62,367 bases of DNA, taken from the NCBI GenBank assembly GCA_947371955.1, contig CANBRQ010000006.1:1-62367 (forward strand). The letters run 5' to 3'. Source of the stretch: Paracoccaceae bacterium (GTDB taxonomy: Bacteria > Pseudomonadota > Alphaproteobacteria > Rhodobacterales > Rhodobacteraceae). The notes under the pieces are model-generated. The model was given only the letters and a program-made list of their open reading frames with translations, was not told the DNA's origin and did not search any database. The translations under genes and the position numbers were made by a program. This document shows, in pieces, positions 35,425 to 44,345 of the stretch. How positions within the stretch are numbered: position 1 is the stretch's first letter; the number at the start of each line of letters is the position of its first letter.

Positions 35425-36681
35425 ATGACCCTCTGGACGCCGAATGACGACGGCCGTGCCGATCTCGGACAGCATGACAGCTTCCTGACCGGCCCGCCGC
35501 TGGCCACCTTTGCCCGTCTGCGCGCCGAGGCTCCGCTGCATTGGTCCGACTGGTCGGGCGGACAGGGCTATTGGTCGGTCACGCGGCACGCCGACATCGT
35601 GAAACTGAACGGCCAGCCTGACCTTCTGTCCTCGGCCCGCGGCATCAGGATGGAGGATCAGACCTATGAGGAATACCTCGCCCGCCGCACCTTTCAGGAA
35701 ACCGATCCGCCCGAGCATATGCAGACCCGCGTCAAGGTCGCCCGCGCCTTTTCCAAGGGTGTCGTGGCCGAGTTCGAGGCGACCATCCGCAACCTCTGCG
35801 CCGACATCCTTGACGCGATCCTGCCCAAGTTGACCTTCGATGCCACCAAGGACATCGCGCGGGAACTGCCGATGCGGATGCTGGGCCGTATCGTCGGTCT
35901 GCCGGACGAGGACCTGCCTTGGCTGGTCTCCAAAGGCGATGCGCTGATTGCCAATACGGACCCCGATTTCACCACCCATGTCCTCGACAAGATGACGACC
36001 GAAGAATTCCGCATGATGCCCTTCAACTCTCCGGCGGGGGCGGAACTGTTTGTCTATGCCAAGGACCTGATGGCACGGAAGGCCGCCAAGGGCGACACCT
36101 CGGGCGTTTTGAACCTGATCCTCGCCCCCGGACCGGACGGCACCGTGATGCCAGAACATGAGTTCCGCAATTTCTTCTGCCTTCTGGTTGCGGCAGGCAA
36201 TGACACGACGCGCTATTCCATCGCGGCCGGCCTGCAAGCCCTGGCCCACCAGCCCGAGCTTTTGCCGCTGATCCAGTCGGGTGCTGTGGATGACACCATG
36301 GCCGACGAGATCATCCGCTGGGCCACGCCGGCCCTGTACTTCCGTCGCACCGCGACGCGGGATTTCGAGATGCATGGGCAGACGGTGCGGGCCGGCGACA
36401 AGGTCCTGTACTGGTTCATCTCGGCCAACCGTGACGAGGCGGCGTTTGCCGACCCGAACCGCGTCAACCTCGCCCGCACGCCCAACAAGCACCTCTCCTT
36501 CGGGCAGGGCGGCCCGCATCTGTGCCTGGGCATGTGGCTCGCCCGGCTGGAAGTGCGGGTGCTGTTTCAGGAACTGGCCAAGCGCATCCGGTCGATCGAA
36601 CCTGCCGGAGATCAGAAATTCCTACGCTCCAACTTCGTGGGCGGGATAAAGTCCCTGCCTGTCACCGTCACGCTGCAATAG
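35425..36681 (+). CDS. Cytochrome P450
   Basis: 418 aa soluble bacterial class I P450. Oxygen-binding I-helix AAGNDTTR (256-263), ExxR as EIIR (295-298), and the haem loop FGQGGPHLCLG with axial Cys367. The opening resembles CYP102-independent bacterial families that oxidise small organics, steroids or amines. A strong AAGGGAGA ribosome site precedes the ATG. It is followed by a GS-like ligase and a 2Fe-2S ferredoxin in one operon; P450 with ferredoxin and a GS-like gene is known from morpholine/piperidine-degrading mycobacteria. A ferredoxin reductase is not encoded in the window. Confidence 0.95.
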   Translation: MTLWTPNDDGRADLGQHDSFLTGPPLATFARLRAEAPLHWSDWSGGQGYWSVTRHADIVKLNGQPDLLSSARGIRMEDQTYEEYLARRTFQETDPPEHMQTRVKVARAFSKGVVAEFEATIRNLCADILDAILPKLTFDATKDIARELPMRMLGRIVGLPDEDLPWLVSKGDALIANTDPDFTTHVLDKMTTEEFRMMPFNSPAGAELFVYAKDLMARKAAKGDTSGVLNLILAPGPDGTVMPEHEFRNFFCLLVAAGNDTTRYSIAAGLQALAHQPELLPLIQSGAVDDTMADEIIRWATPALYFRRTATRDFEMHGQTVRAGDKVLYWFISANRDEAAFADPNRVNLARTPNKHLSFGQGGPHLCLGMWLARLEVRVLFQELAKRIRSIEPAGDQKFLRSNFVGGIKSLPVTVTLQ

Positions 36682-36693
36682 GATCCATCCAGG

Positions 36694-37986
36694 ATGACCG
36701 ACCGCCTCCGCGCCATGTTCTGCGACCATCTGAGCCTGATGCGGGGGAAATATCTGCCCGCATCGAAAATGCGGGATGACGAAAGCCGCTTTGCGAGGCC
36801 GACCTTTTCCGTCCATTACGACAAGGACCTGCTGATCGAAGCGCCGGGGACCATGTGTCTGGAGGGTATCCCCGACATGGCCCTGCGCTGGAAGGCCGAA
36901 GAGATCCGCCAAGGCTGGGAGCCTGCCACGAAGGTCGTCCTCGGCGATCTGTACGGCGGCGACGGCACGCCCGTGCCGATGTGCCCGCGTGGGGCATTGA
37001 AGCGCGCGGTGACAGGGTGGGAAAAGCACGGCCTGACCCCCAAGATCGGCATCGAACTGGAGGCCTATGCTTTCGTGAGACGCGCGGATGGTCAGATCGT
37101 GCCCTATGACACGCCCGGCAGCGTGGTCTATGGCACCGGGAATTTCACCGATCCCCTGCGCTTTACCGACGCGATCTGGAACAAGGCGCAAGAGATCGGC
37201 CTGCCGCTTGACCTGATCACCGCCGAATACGACAGCCCGCAGTTCGAATTTACCCTGACCTTCGACGAGGCCGTGACCCATGTCGATACCGTGGTCCTCT
37301 TCCGCCAGATGGCGAGAGAGATTGCCCTGGATCACGGCATCCTGCTGACCTTCCTGCCCAAGCCGCATCTGAACAAGGGCGGTTCGGGCATGCATGTCAA
37401 TGTCTCGTTGACCGACCGCAATGGCCAGAATGCCATGGCCAAGGGCGACGCGGGTAGCCCTGATGATCTGAACGAGGTTGCCAAAGGCTGCATCGCGGGC
37501 TGGATGCGCCACCACAAGGCCATGGCCGGGCTTATGGCACCCAATGCGCTGTCTTACGCCCGTCTGCAACCGGCCAGCCTGTCCGGTTTCTGGTGCAACT
37601 GGGGCGGCGACAACCGCAACGTTACCGTCCGCGTCAGCGCCGAGGGTGGCAAGAAGGCGCGGCTGGAACATCGCATGGCCGATGCCGCCTCCAACCCATA
37701 CACGGCCGTGGCCACCGTGCTTCAGGCCGCCCTTCTGGGCTATGAAGGCGCCTATCCGCTTCAGCCGAAAGAGACCGGCGACGGCTTCACCGGCAATGAC
37801 GCCACCTTTGGCGTGGCTGCCAGCCTGAACGAGGCTTTGGACGACCTCTCAGCCGACACCGCGCTCAGTCATGCCGTGGGGGCAGGCCTCGTCGAAAACC
37901 ACATCTACATGAAACGCGCCGAAGTCACCAAGACCGCAGCCCTCGAAGGCGAGGCCCTGCGCGATTGGTACATCTGGTATCTGTGA
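36694..37986 (+). CDS. Glutamine-synthetase-like gamma-glutamyl ligase
   Basis: 430 aa of the glutamine synthetase fold, shorter and different from a housekeeping GlnA (no Tyr adenylylation loop recognised). It has GIELEAYAF (metal ligands), AEYDSPQFEFTL, the GSGMHVNVSL segment containing the catalytic His, and RVSAEGGKKARLEHRMADA. Relatives such as gamma-glutamylpolyamine, gamma-glutamylanilide and gamma-glutamylmethylamide synthetases attach glutamate to an amine using ATP. It lies 12 bp after the P450 gene. I infer that an amine is protected or activated as its gamma-glutamyl amide in the P450 pathway. Confidence 0.9.
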   Translation: MTDRLRAMFCDHLSLMRGKYLPASKMRDDESRFARPTFSVHYDKDLLIEAPGTMCLEGIPDMALRWKAEEIRQGWEPATKVVLGDLYGGDGTPVPMCPRGALKRAVTGWEKHGLTPKIGIELEAYAFVRRADGQIVPYDTPGSVVYGTGNFTDPLRFTDAIWNKAQEIGLPLDLITAEYDSPQFEFTLTFDEAVTHVDTVVLFRQMAREIALDHGILLTFLPKPHLNKGGSGMHVNVSLTDRNGQNAMAKGDAGSPDDLNEVAKGCIAGWMRHHKAMAGLMAPNALSYARLQPASLSGFWCNWGGDNRNVTVRVSAEGGKKARLEHRMADAASNPYTAVATVLQAALLGYEGAYPLQPKETGDGFTGNDATFGVAASLNEALDDLSADTALSHAVGAGLVENHIYMKRAEVTKTAALEGEALRDWYIWYL

Positions 37987-37997
37987 TAGGCCGCGCC

Positions 37998-38312
37998 ATG
38001 CAAGCAACATGGATCCAGCCAGACGGCAGCGCCACGACCCTTGACGTGCCCGATGGCTGCACCCTGATGCAGGCCGCAACGGCCCGCAACCTGCCCGGCA
38101 TCATCGGCGAATGCGGCGGCTCGCTGTCTTGTGCGACCTGCCACGTCATCGTGGACCCCGGCTGGTTCGCAAGAACCGGGGCCGCCGGGCCCTTCGAAGA
38201 TCAGATGCTTGACGTGGCCGAGGCCGAGCGTCAACCCACCTCCCGCCTGTCCTGCCAGATCAAGATGAGCGCCGATCTGGACGGGATCATCCTGCACATC
38301 CCGGCCGTTTGA
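37998..38312 (+). CDS. 2Fe-2S ferredoxin (adrenodoxin/putidaredoxin type)
   Basis: 104 aa from the ATG at 37998. Cluster cysteines at 39, 45, 48 and 86 (ECGGSLSCATCHV, then SCQIKM) give the C-x5-C-x2-C-x37-C spacing of vertebrate-type ferredoxins that feed P450s. It is the last gene of the P450 operon and the likely electron donor. The matching FAD reductase must be encoded elsewhere. Confidence 0.93.
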   Translation: MQATWIQPDGSATTLDVPDGCTLMQAATARNLPGIIGECGGSLSCATCHVIVDPGWFARTGAAGPFEDQMLDVAEAERQPTSRLSCQIKMSADLDGIILHIPAV

Positions 38313-38637
38313 CCGCGCCGCCTTCGTCACATCTGTCGCTGAGCCCTCATATCGGCCCTGCCCTACTCCGTACTGCGTAACCATCCTTTGAAGCGACGTT
38401 TCATGAGGAAAGCCATGGACGACAAGACGGAGTGAAACAGCGGCACGAGGCCACGCTGCACCTCAGGCTGTCATCGAAAGGGCCACGGGCTTGGGCAATG
38501 ACCCAATCGCCGGTCCAGAGGAGTGCACCGCCGTCGCAACGCCCCAAGCCATTCGCCCCGAACGCATACGGCTGATCCAAAGCATGGAAGCAAAGACAGC
38601 GGCGCGTTGCGGGGCATCTGTCGATAACCGTATTGGG
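38313..38637. other. Intergenic region between convergent genes
   Basis: About 325 bp between the ferredoxin and the radical SAM gene, both of which end here. I see no gene. Transcription terminators for both operons are expected, but I did not find a convincing stem with a U-run. Confidence 0.5.
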
Positions 38638-39645
38638 TCACGTAAGGTCATTGTAGGCGTGGCGGTTGCCGTTCGGATCCTCCACAAGATAATCCATCGA
38701 TTGTGCGCTAAGGTAGTTTGGACCGATTGGCACTTTCCCGTACCCACCCGGAATATCCATCACATAAGTTGGCAAACATATGCCCGAAAGACGCCCGCGC
38801 AACGTTGCCATCAGGGCCTGACCCTCGGCAATCGTTGTGCGGAAGTGGCTGGTTCCTTTGGCAAGGTCGGCGTGATGCAGGTAATACGGTTTGACGCGGT
38901 TGCGGGTCAGCGTGCGGAACAGGGCTTCAAGGACGGCCGCGTCATCGTTCACGCCCTTCAGCAGAACCGATTGCGACAAAAGCGGAATCCCTGCATTGGC
39001 AAGGCGGGCAAGCGCTGCGCAGGCGGCTTGGGTCAATTCTGCCGGATGGTTGGAGTGCACGACGACATAGACGGCCGGGCGGGTCTTCAGCGCCTCGATC
39101 AGCGCGTCGGTGATGCGGTCTGGGGCGACGACGGGGACACGGGTGTGAAACCGGATCACCTCGACATGCGGGATGGCCGCCAAACGGTCGATCAGCGACG
39201 CCAGACGGCGCGGGGAAAGCGTCATCGGATCACCGCCCGTCAGGATGACCTCCCAGACCGCAGGGGTGGCAGCGATATAGTCGATGGCCTTTTGCAGCGC
39301 GGCTTCCGGCAGATGACCGGTTGCACCCACGGTTTCGCGGCGAAAACAAAACCGGCAGTACACCTCGCATGTCTGGGTCGCATGCAGGATGACCCGGTCA
39401 GGATAGCGGTGCGTCAGCCCCTCGGTCGGCTCGTGCACGCGGTCACCGATCGGATCGACCAGTTCCTCAGCCCGGATCAGAAGTTCGTTCAGCGTGGGCA
39501 CGAATTGGCGGGCCACGCCTTCGGTGGTTTGCGCCATCTCGGCGGTGATGCGCAGGCGGAATTGGTCGGTCACCGGTGCCAGCGCTGCCGCACTGTCCAA
39601 GGTCAGTCCGGCATTGATCAGGTCGGTGAGGGTGGTGATTGCCAT
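38638..39645 (-). CDS. KamA/EpmB-family radical SAM protein (lysine 2,3-aminomutase-like)
   Basis: 335 aa from the ATG at 39645. The 4Fe-4S radical SAM motif C-x3-C-x2-C is at residues 93, 97 and 100 (TCEVYCRFCF); the PLP-binding Lys is about 304 in PGGYGKVP. The length is close to EpmB, which makes beta-lysine for elongation factor P modification, and shorter than clostridial KamA. It is a single gene here; no efp or epmA neighbour is visible, so whether it serves EF-P or a separate amino-acid pathway is open. Confidence 0.9.
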   Translation of the reverse strand: MAITTLTDLINAGLTLDSAAALAPVTDQFRLRITAEMAQTTEGVARQFVPTLNELLIRAEELVDPIGDRVHEPTEGLTHRYPDRVILHATQTCEVYCRFCFRRETVGATGHLPEAALQKAIDYIAATPAVWEVILTGGDPMTLSPRRLASLIDRLAAIPHVEVIRFHTRVPVVAPDRITDALIEALKTRPAVYVVVHSNHPAELTQAACAALARLANAGIPLLSQSVLLKGVNDDAAVLEALFRTLTRNRVKPYYLHHADLAKGTSHFRTTIAEGQALMATLRGRLSGICLPTYVMDIPGGYGKVPIGPNYLSAQSMDYLVEDPNGNRHAYNDLT

Positions 39646-40401
39646 GGTTGCCCCTATGTTGGGGCAAACGCTATCGCGGTTCGGGCGGCGATTGGCAAGT
39701 GCGGCCGCTTCGAAGACTTGCTGCAACGCAGAACCACGCCGGAAAGATAAATCATGCCGCCGGTATGCTTTCCGCCGCAGTCTGGCCAGCGCAACCCCCG
39801 ACGCTGGGGTTCGGCGTCGGGATGTCGACTTGTCAGGCCGGTATCCGCCCCAAACTGGTGACAGCCGCCGAAGTCGCCAAATCCATCAAGGGATCGACCG
39901 CCTTGGCCCAACTGTGGGGCCACGTGGCTGATGCGCGAGTGTGGGGGTACTGCCGTTTGACGAGCTGACCCGGGACATCGACCGAAAGGGCAAGTTCCAG
40001 ACCTATGTCACCATCGTGGCACTGGCCGTCATCGTCGCGTCCGGCGCGGCCGTCCTTTCTGTAGCCTCGCTTCTGATGTCTTGCGTTGGCCCTCGTCCCG
40101 AAGTTTCATGTTGTTCAAGTCTTGCCACAGAATTTTCCAGATACAATCGTGTGGCCCTACACAGAAGAATTCTACCCAATGGACTGTTAAGGATAGGAAA
40201 TCTGTGGTTGGCGGCGGGTGAGAGGCAAAGGCATGTGAACTGACCCCGGTTGCGTCGTCAATCTGTTGGTTTGCGCCAAGCCGAGGCGGTCACAGTCGCG
40301 ATAGGGGCATGTATGAGCGCCCCGGAGAACCGCCTCTTTTGGATAATCGTGACTGGATCAACTCAGGACATCAGAACGCCGCGACACGACCAACTCGTTC
40401 T
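39646..40401. other. Intergenic region, partly AT-rich, no supported gene
   Basis: About 755 bp. The plus strand has short peptides (one with a membrane-helix-like stretch near 40010-40080) in different frames, which looks like decayed coding DNA. 40080-40210 is clearly more AT-rich than its surroundings, suggesting foreign origin. No transposase could be identified. Confidence 0.45.
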
Positions 40402-41061
40402 TCAAGCCCGGTCCCACAACCACTTGCCCGCCACAGGCAGCAAAGTGATGCCGCCCCCCAGCGCCACGATCCACATCCAATCCGGCCCGCCCTGCGCCAT
40501 GCCTGCGCCCATTCCCGCCAGCACAAAGCAGATCGGCAGCACGCCCAGACAGGTCGCCACGGCAAACCGGGCAAAGGACAGGCAGGTGATCCCTGCCGCA
40601 TAACTGACCGCGTCAAAAGAGATGAAGGGGATCAGGCGCGAGGTGAAGATGATCAGCATCAGGCGGATTTGCGAGCGGGGTTTCGCGATGTATTTCAGGA
40701 CAGGGTTGCTCGACCGCCGGACGGCATCAAAGCCAAGATACCGCGCCGCGCCAAAGGCCATCGAGGCCCCCAGAATGGCACCTGTCGCCACAAACACCCC
40801 GCCCCACAGCGTGCCGTACAGCGCTCCGGCCGCCACGGCAATCGGGCCGCTCGGGATCGGGCTTACGACGATGGCCAGCACCATCAACCCGATCAGCATC
40901 AAGGGACCCGCCATTCCCATGCCAGCAACCGTGCTGCGCACCCATGCCTCGGTCATCATGGGCAGACGGATGCCATAGACGCCGGCAGCCAGTGCCGCGA
41001 TCACAAGCACAGCCACGCCGCCGAAGATGACGCGTTTCGTCGCGATAGCACCGACCCTCAT
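40402..41061 (-). CDS. TVP38/TMEM64 (DedA-like) inner-membrane protein
   Basis: 219 aa with five or more hydrophobic segments. The core VVSPIPSGPIAVAAGALYG, GASMAFGAARYLG and TSRLIPFISFDAVSYAAGI is characteristic of the VTT domain of TVP38/TMEM64 proteins, which include lipid scramblases and undecaprenyl-phosphate translocases. Its ATG overlaps the stop of the upstream methyltransferase gene, so they form a two-gene operon. A specific substrate cannot be assigned. Confidence 0.9.
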   Translation of the reverse strand: MRVGAIATKRVIFGGVAVLVIAALAAGVYGIRLPMMTEAWVRSTVAGMGMAGPLMLIGLMVLAIVVSPIPSGPIAVAAGALYGTLWGGVFVATGAILGASMAFGAARYLGFDAVRRSSNPVLKYIAKPRSQIRLMLIIFTSRLIPFISFDAVSYAAGITCLSFARFAVATCLGVLPICFVLAGMGAGMAQGGPDWMWIVALGGGITLLPVAGKWLWDRA

Positions 41062-41918
41062 TTTTGCCCCGCGGTCAGCAAAAGGGTGTTCGGCCCGACC
41101 CAGCCCTCAGCGCTCTGGTAGGCGTCCAGTTGCGCTTGCATGTCGTCCCACGCTGCAGCACGTGCCGCTGCGTCCAGCGGGGCAAGGATTTGCAGGATGG
41201 GTCCGGCGGACTCGCGGTTGAAGGTCAGGTAATCGGCTGTCGTCGGCCACAGGAACGGCGCCTCCATCCGCGTCGTGGCGACGTTTCGGAAGCCCGCCCG
41301 CGCCATCAGGTCATCCATCAGACCGGGCTTGCCAAGGCTGACCAGACCACCCGGCTGGAAGGGGTCGCGCGGAGGAAGTCCGGCATGCCGCAACGCGGTC
41401 GACATCAGGATGCGCAAGCAAGGGTTCATATCCGGCCCGGCAAAGACCATGGCGCAAAACCGCGCCCCCGGCTTCAGCACGCGGTGAATCTCCCGAAGGC
41501 CCGCCAGCGGATCGGGCAGGAACATCAGCCCAAGGCGGCAGACGGCAGCATCAAAGGTCGCATCCGGCAACCCAAGGTCTTCGGCATCTGCAGGATGGGT
41601 CCGCACATTCGCGTGCCCGGCACGGACAGCATTGCCAAGCGCATGCATGAGGATGCCTTCGGAAATGTCACTCGCCACGACCGCTCCTTCGGCCCCAACC
41701 CGAGCCGCAATGTCCAGCGTCTGATCGCCTGCGCCTGCCGCCACATCCAGCACATTCTGACCGGGACCGACCCCGGCCATAGCCAGCATCGCATCGGTCG
41801 GACCGCGCAGCCAGGCGCGGATCTGCGGGCCATGCCGGTCCCAGCCCGCAGCAGCCTCGTCCCATTGTACGCGGGTCCGGTCCTTGAATTGAGCAGCTTC
41901 GGTCATGGTGTGGTTCAT
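41058..41918 (-). CDS. SAM-dependent methyltransferase (class I, UbiE-like)
   Basis: 286 aa. Motif I is VLDVAAGAGDQTLDIA at about residues 55-70, with VVASDISEGIL as the acidic-loop motif II and FDAAVCRLGLMFLPDP as motif IV. It resembles the UbiE/Coq5 group but lacks firm markers of quinone methylation. Starts at 41918 or at the second Met four codons later are both possible. It is divergent from a LysR regulator gene across 183 bp, so that regulator may control it. Confidence 0.88.
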   Translation of the reverse strand: MNHTMTEAAQFKDRTRVQWDEAAAGWDRHGPQIRAWLRGPTDAMLAMAGVGPGQNVLDVAAGAGDQTLDIAARVGAEGAVVASDISEGILMHALGNAVRAGHANVRTHPADAEDLGLPDATFDAAVCRLGLMFLPDPLAGLREIHRVLKPGARFCAMVFAGPDMNPCLRILMSTALRHAGLPPRDPFQPGGLVSLGKPGLMDDLMARAGFRNVATTRMEAPFLWPTTADYLTFNRESAGPILQILAPLDAAARAAAWDDMQAQLDAYQSAEGWVGPNTLLLTAGQK

Positions 41919-42101
41919 CGGTCAAGCGCCTCCGCGCGGGGATGCAGGCGCAGACGGGCGGCGGATGCCGTCGCGTTTTCCGTCTGCGCTGATGTGGTGG
42001 GGGTTAGATCGTCGTCTTGAACAAAACTTACGCTTGTTTTTGTAACCCCCACAGCCGCAAGGTTGCGGAACGGGGCCGCAAATTTGCGGGGGAGGGCAAG
42101 G

Positions 42102-42995
42102 ATGTTCGACTGGAACGATCTGCGGTTCTTTTTGGCCGTCGCGGCCGAGGGCAGCACCCTTGCCGCAGCCCGGGCGTTGGGGGTGAACCAATCCACCGTG
42201 CAACGCAGGCTGGCGGATCTTGAGGCACAACTGGGCCAGCGCCTGGTGGAGCGGCTGCCGTCAGGCTACCGGCTGACCGCGCTTGGCCTAGCCATCCTGC
42301 CTCAAGCCGAGGCTGTTGCTGCCCAAATCGCTGTATTTGAACAGGCTTTGCGCGATCTGGGCCGCGCCCATGTTGGCATCATCCGCTTGACCTGCCCGGA
42401 ACCCATCGCCTTCCGCCTGACCAAATCCGGCATTCTGGACCGGTTCCACGCCAAGCACCCCGGCCTGAAGGTCGAGTTCGTCCTCAGCGACCAGTATGTC
42501 GACCTCGTCAAGGGCGAGGCCGACGTGGCGCTGCGGTCCGGCGATACCGACGACAACGTGCTGGTGGGCCGCAAGATCGCAGACTCTCTTTGGGCAATCT
42601 ACGCCAGCCGCGAATACATCTCCCGCCACGGTGCCCCCGGCACAGTGGCCGACCTTGCAAGCCATCCCCTGATCGCCTTTGAAGAAAGTATGAGCAAGCA
42701 CCGCATCATGACGTGGTTCAAGGAAATCGCACCCGATGCCACCTACGCTGCGCGCAACACCAGCGTGCTGGGCCTGATCTATGCCGCCAAGGCCGGTGTC
42801 GGTGTTGCCCCCCTACCTCTGACGCTGGGCGACGCCGAAGGTGATCTCGTGCGGGTTCTGGGACCCATCCCCGAACTGACCCGCGCCTGGCGTATCCTTG
42901 CCCACCCTGACAAGCGCCAGACACCCCGGATCCGGGCCTTCTTTGACTTCGTGGCACAAGAAGCCGAGGCTTGGCAACCAATCCTGACAGGATGA
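42102..42995 (+). CDS. LysR-family transcriptional regulator
   Basis: 297 aa from the ATG at 42102, with GGGGGAGG 8 bp upstream. N-terminal winged helix (FDWNDLRFFLAVAAEGSTLAA, ALGVNQSTVQRRLADLE) and a periplasmic-binding-like effector domain. It faces the methyltransferase/TVP38 operon in the usual divergent LysR arrangement. The 41919-42101 interval is its likely binding region. The effector is unknown. Confidence 0.92.
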   Translation: MFDWNDLRFFLAVAAEGSTLAAARALGVNQSTVQRRLADLEAQLGQRLVERLPSGYRLTALGLAILPQAEAVAAQIAVFEQALRDLGRAHVGIIRLTCPEPIAFRLTKSGILDRFHAKHPGLKVEFVLSDQYVDLVKGEADVALRSGDTDDNVLVGRKIADSLWAIYASREYISRHGAPGTVADLASHPLIAFEESMSKHRIMTWFKEIAPDATYAARNTSVLGLIYAAKAGVGVAPLPLTLGDAEGDLVRVLGPIPELTRAWRILAHPDKRQTPRIRAFFDFVAQEAEAWQPILTG

Positions 42996-43046
42996 GATGC
43001 AAAGCTGCACCGGCGGGGCGCAATCACACCGAAGCGTTCAATCGTG

Positions 43047-44345
43047 TCAGGCGACGACCTCAACCCCTGCAACGGGGATGGTCTGCGGGCCGGGGCGGCG
43101 GTTGGCCAGCAGATGGCGAGCCTCGGCGTGGCGACCCGCGGCGAGATAGGCCTTGAGCAGCGTGAATTCGACAAGATCCAGCTGGGCGCGGCTGCCGGAC
43201 ATGCGCACCCGCTCGTCGATCATGGCCTGAAGCTCGGCAATGGCGGTCGCGTAGTCGCCACGTTCGAAGGCACCGAAGCCGCGGGCGGCGCGGGGCACGG
43301 TCAGGCCTGCGGAGTAGCGGCCGGCCTCGGCCAGCGTTTCGATCTGGCGGGCGCGCGGCTCGACATCGGCGCCGGTCGCGGCCTCGGTCAGTGCCACGTG
43401 CCAGTCGGCGAAGGCAACGCCGGGGGACGGGAAGGTACGGTGGGCGAAGGTCCCGACCTGCTGCCACCGGGCCGTGTCGCGTGGATGTCCGGCAAGTTCG
43501 GCGCGCCACAGGAACGAGGGCGCGTCGAGCATCTTGACGATCGGCGGGCCAACATAGCGTTCGGCGCCGAAGACGTCGTCGAACAGGCGAAAGCCCTCCT
43601 CGATCCGTCCCTGGGCGAGGTGGACCAGCGCAAGGTGCCAGTTGAGATGGCCGTAAAGGCCGCCCTCGCGGGGGTAATCCAAGAGCCAGCCGCCGAGGAA
43701 GCTGGTAGCGGTCTCTGCAGCGTCCGTCTCATACAGCAGATGCGCCATCGCATGGGCAATGTAGGCATTTTCCGTCCGCTCTGCGATCGAACGGTCAAGG
43801 ATCGGCTGCGCTGCGGCATGGTGGCCAAGCTCGGACAGCGCCATGCCATAGTGGCTGTCGAGCCACCAGTCGGCGCCATAATGCGGGGCGAGGCGTTCCA
43901 GAAACGCAAGCTGCTCCTCTTCGCGCCCAGAGCGGCCTGACATGCCGATCAGCCCGGTCTGATTGGCCGCCGTGGCCGCCACGAAGGCATCTCGCGGCCA
44001 GTCCTGCACATGGCGAAGCACCTGGTCGAGTGCGGCGGCAGGCGACACGTTCACCATCCGGTGGAAAACCTCGATATGGCTTGCCTCGCGATCGGTCACG
44101 GGGGCTGCCTTCGCCGCGGCGACGGCGACGGCAGCACGAGCACCTGCCGTGTCGCCCGCCACCTGCAACGCCCGCGCCCGCCCGACATGGGCAAGGGCGA
44201 AGCCCGGATCCGCAGCCAGAGCACTGTCGAAGGCAACGACAGCACCCGGCCAAGCCCGGAGGACCCGGTCGCATCCGTCGCGGTAGGCGTCGGCCGCTGC
44301 GTCTGAGAGGGTCGTCAGGTCATTTCCGTAGGGGTCGGTACGCAT
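43047..44345 (-). CDS. TTC38-like tetratricopeptide-repeat protein
   Basis: 432 aa from the ATG at 44345 (GGAG 9 bp upstream, MRTDPYGNDLT). It consists mostly of helical repeats: FALAHVGRARALQVAGD, MALSELGHHAAAQPILDRSI and LNWHLALVHLAQGRIEEGFRLF. Order and length match bacterial relatives of TTC38, a protein family of unknown function common in Proteobacteria and animals. No signal peptide. It stands alone, convergent with the LysR gene. Confidence 0.85.
   Translation of the reverse strand: MRTDPYGNDLTTLSDAAADAYRDGCDRVLRAWPGAVVAFDSALAADPGFALAHVGRARALQVAGDTAGARAAVAVAAAKAAPVTDREASHIEVFHRMVNVSPAAALDQVLRHVQDWPRDAFVAATAANQTGLIGMSGRSGREEEQLAFLERLAPHYGADWWLDSHYGMALSELGHHAAAQPILDRSIAERTENAYIAHAMAHLLYETDAAETATSFLGGWLLDYPREGGLYGHLNWHLALVHLAQGRIEEGFRLFDDVFGAERYVGPPIVKMLDAPSFLWRAELAGHPRDTARWQQVGTFAHRTFPSPGVAFADWHVALTEAATGADVEPRARQIETLAEAGRYSAGLTVPRAARGFGAFERGDYATAIAELQAMIDERVRMSGSRAQLDLVEFTLLKAYLAAGRHAEARHLLANRRPGPQTIPVAGVEVVA

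Noticed and set aside
36694-37986. Housekeeping glutamine synthetase (glnA)
   Set aside because: It is shorter, the adenylylation loop was not recognised, and it is embedded in a P450 operon with an amidotransferase; it fits the gamma-glutamyl ligase branch better.
38491-39750. 419-codon plus-strand frame
   Set aside because: It is antisense to the radical SAM gene with its C-x3-C-x2-C cluster motif.
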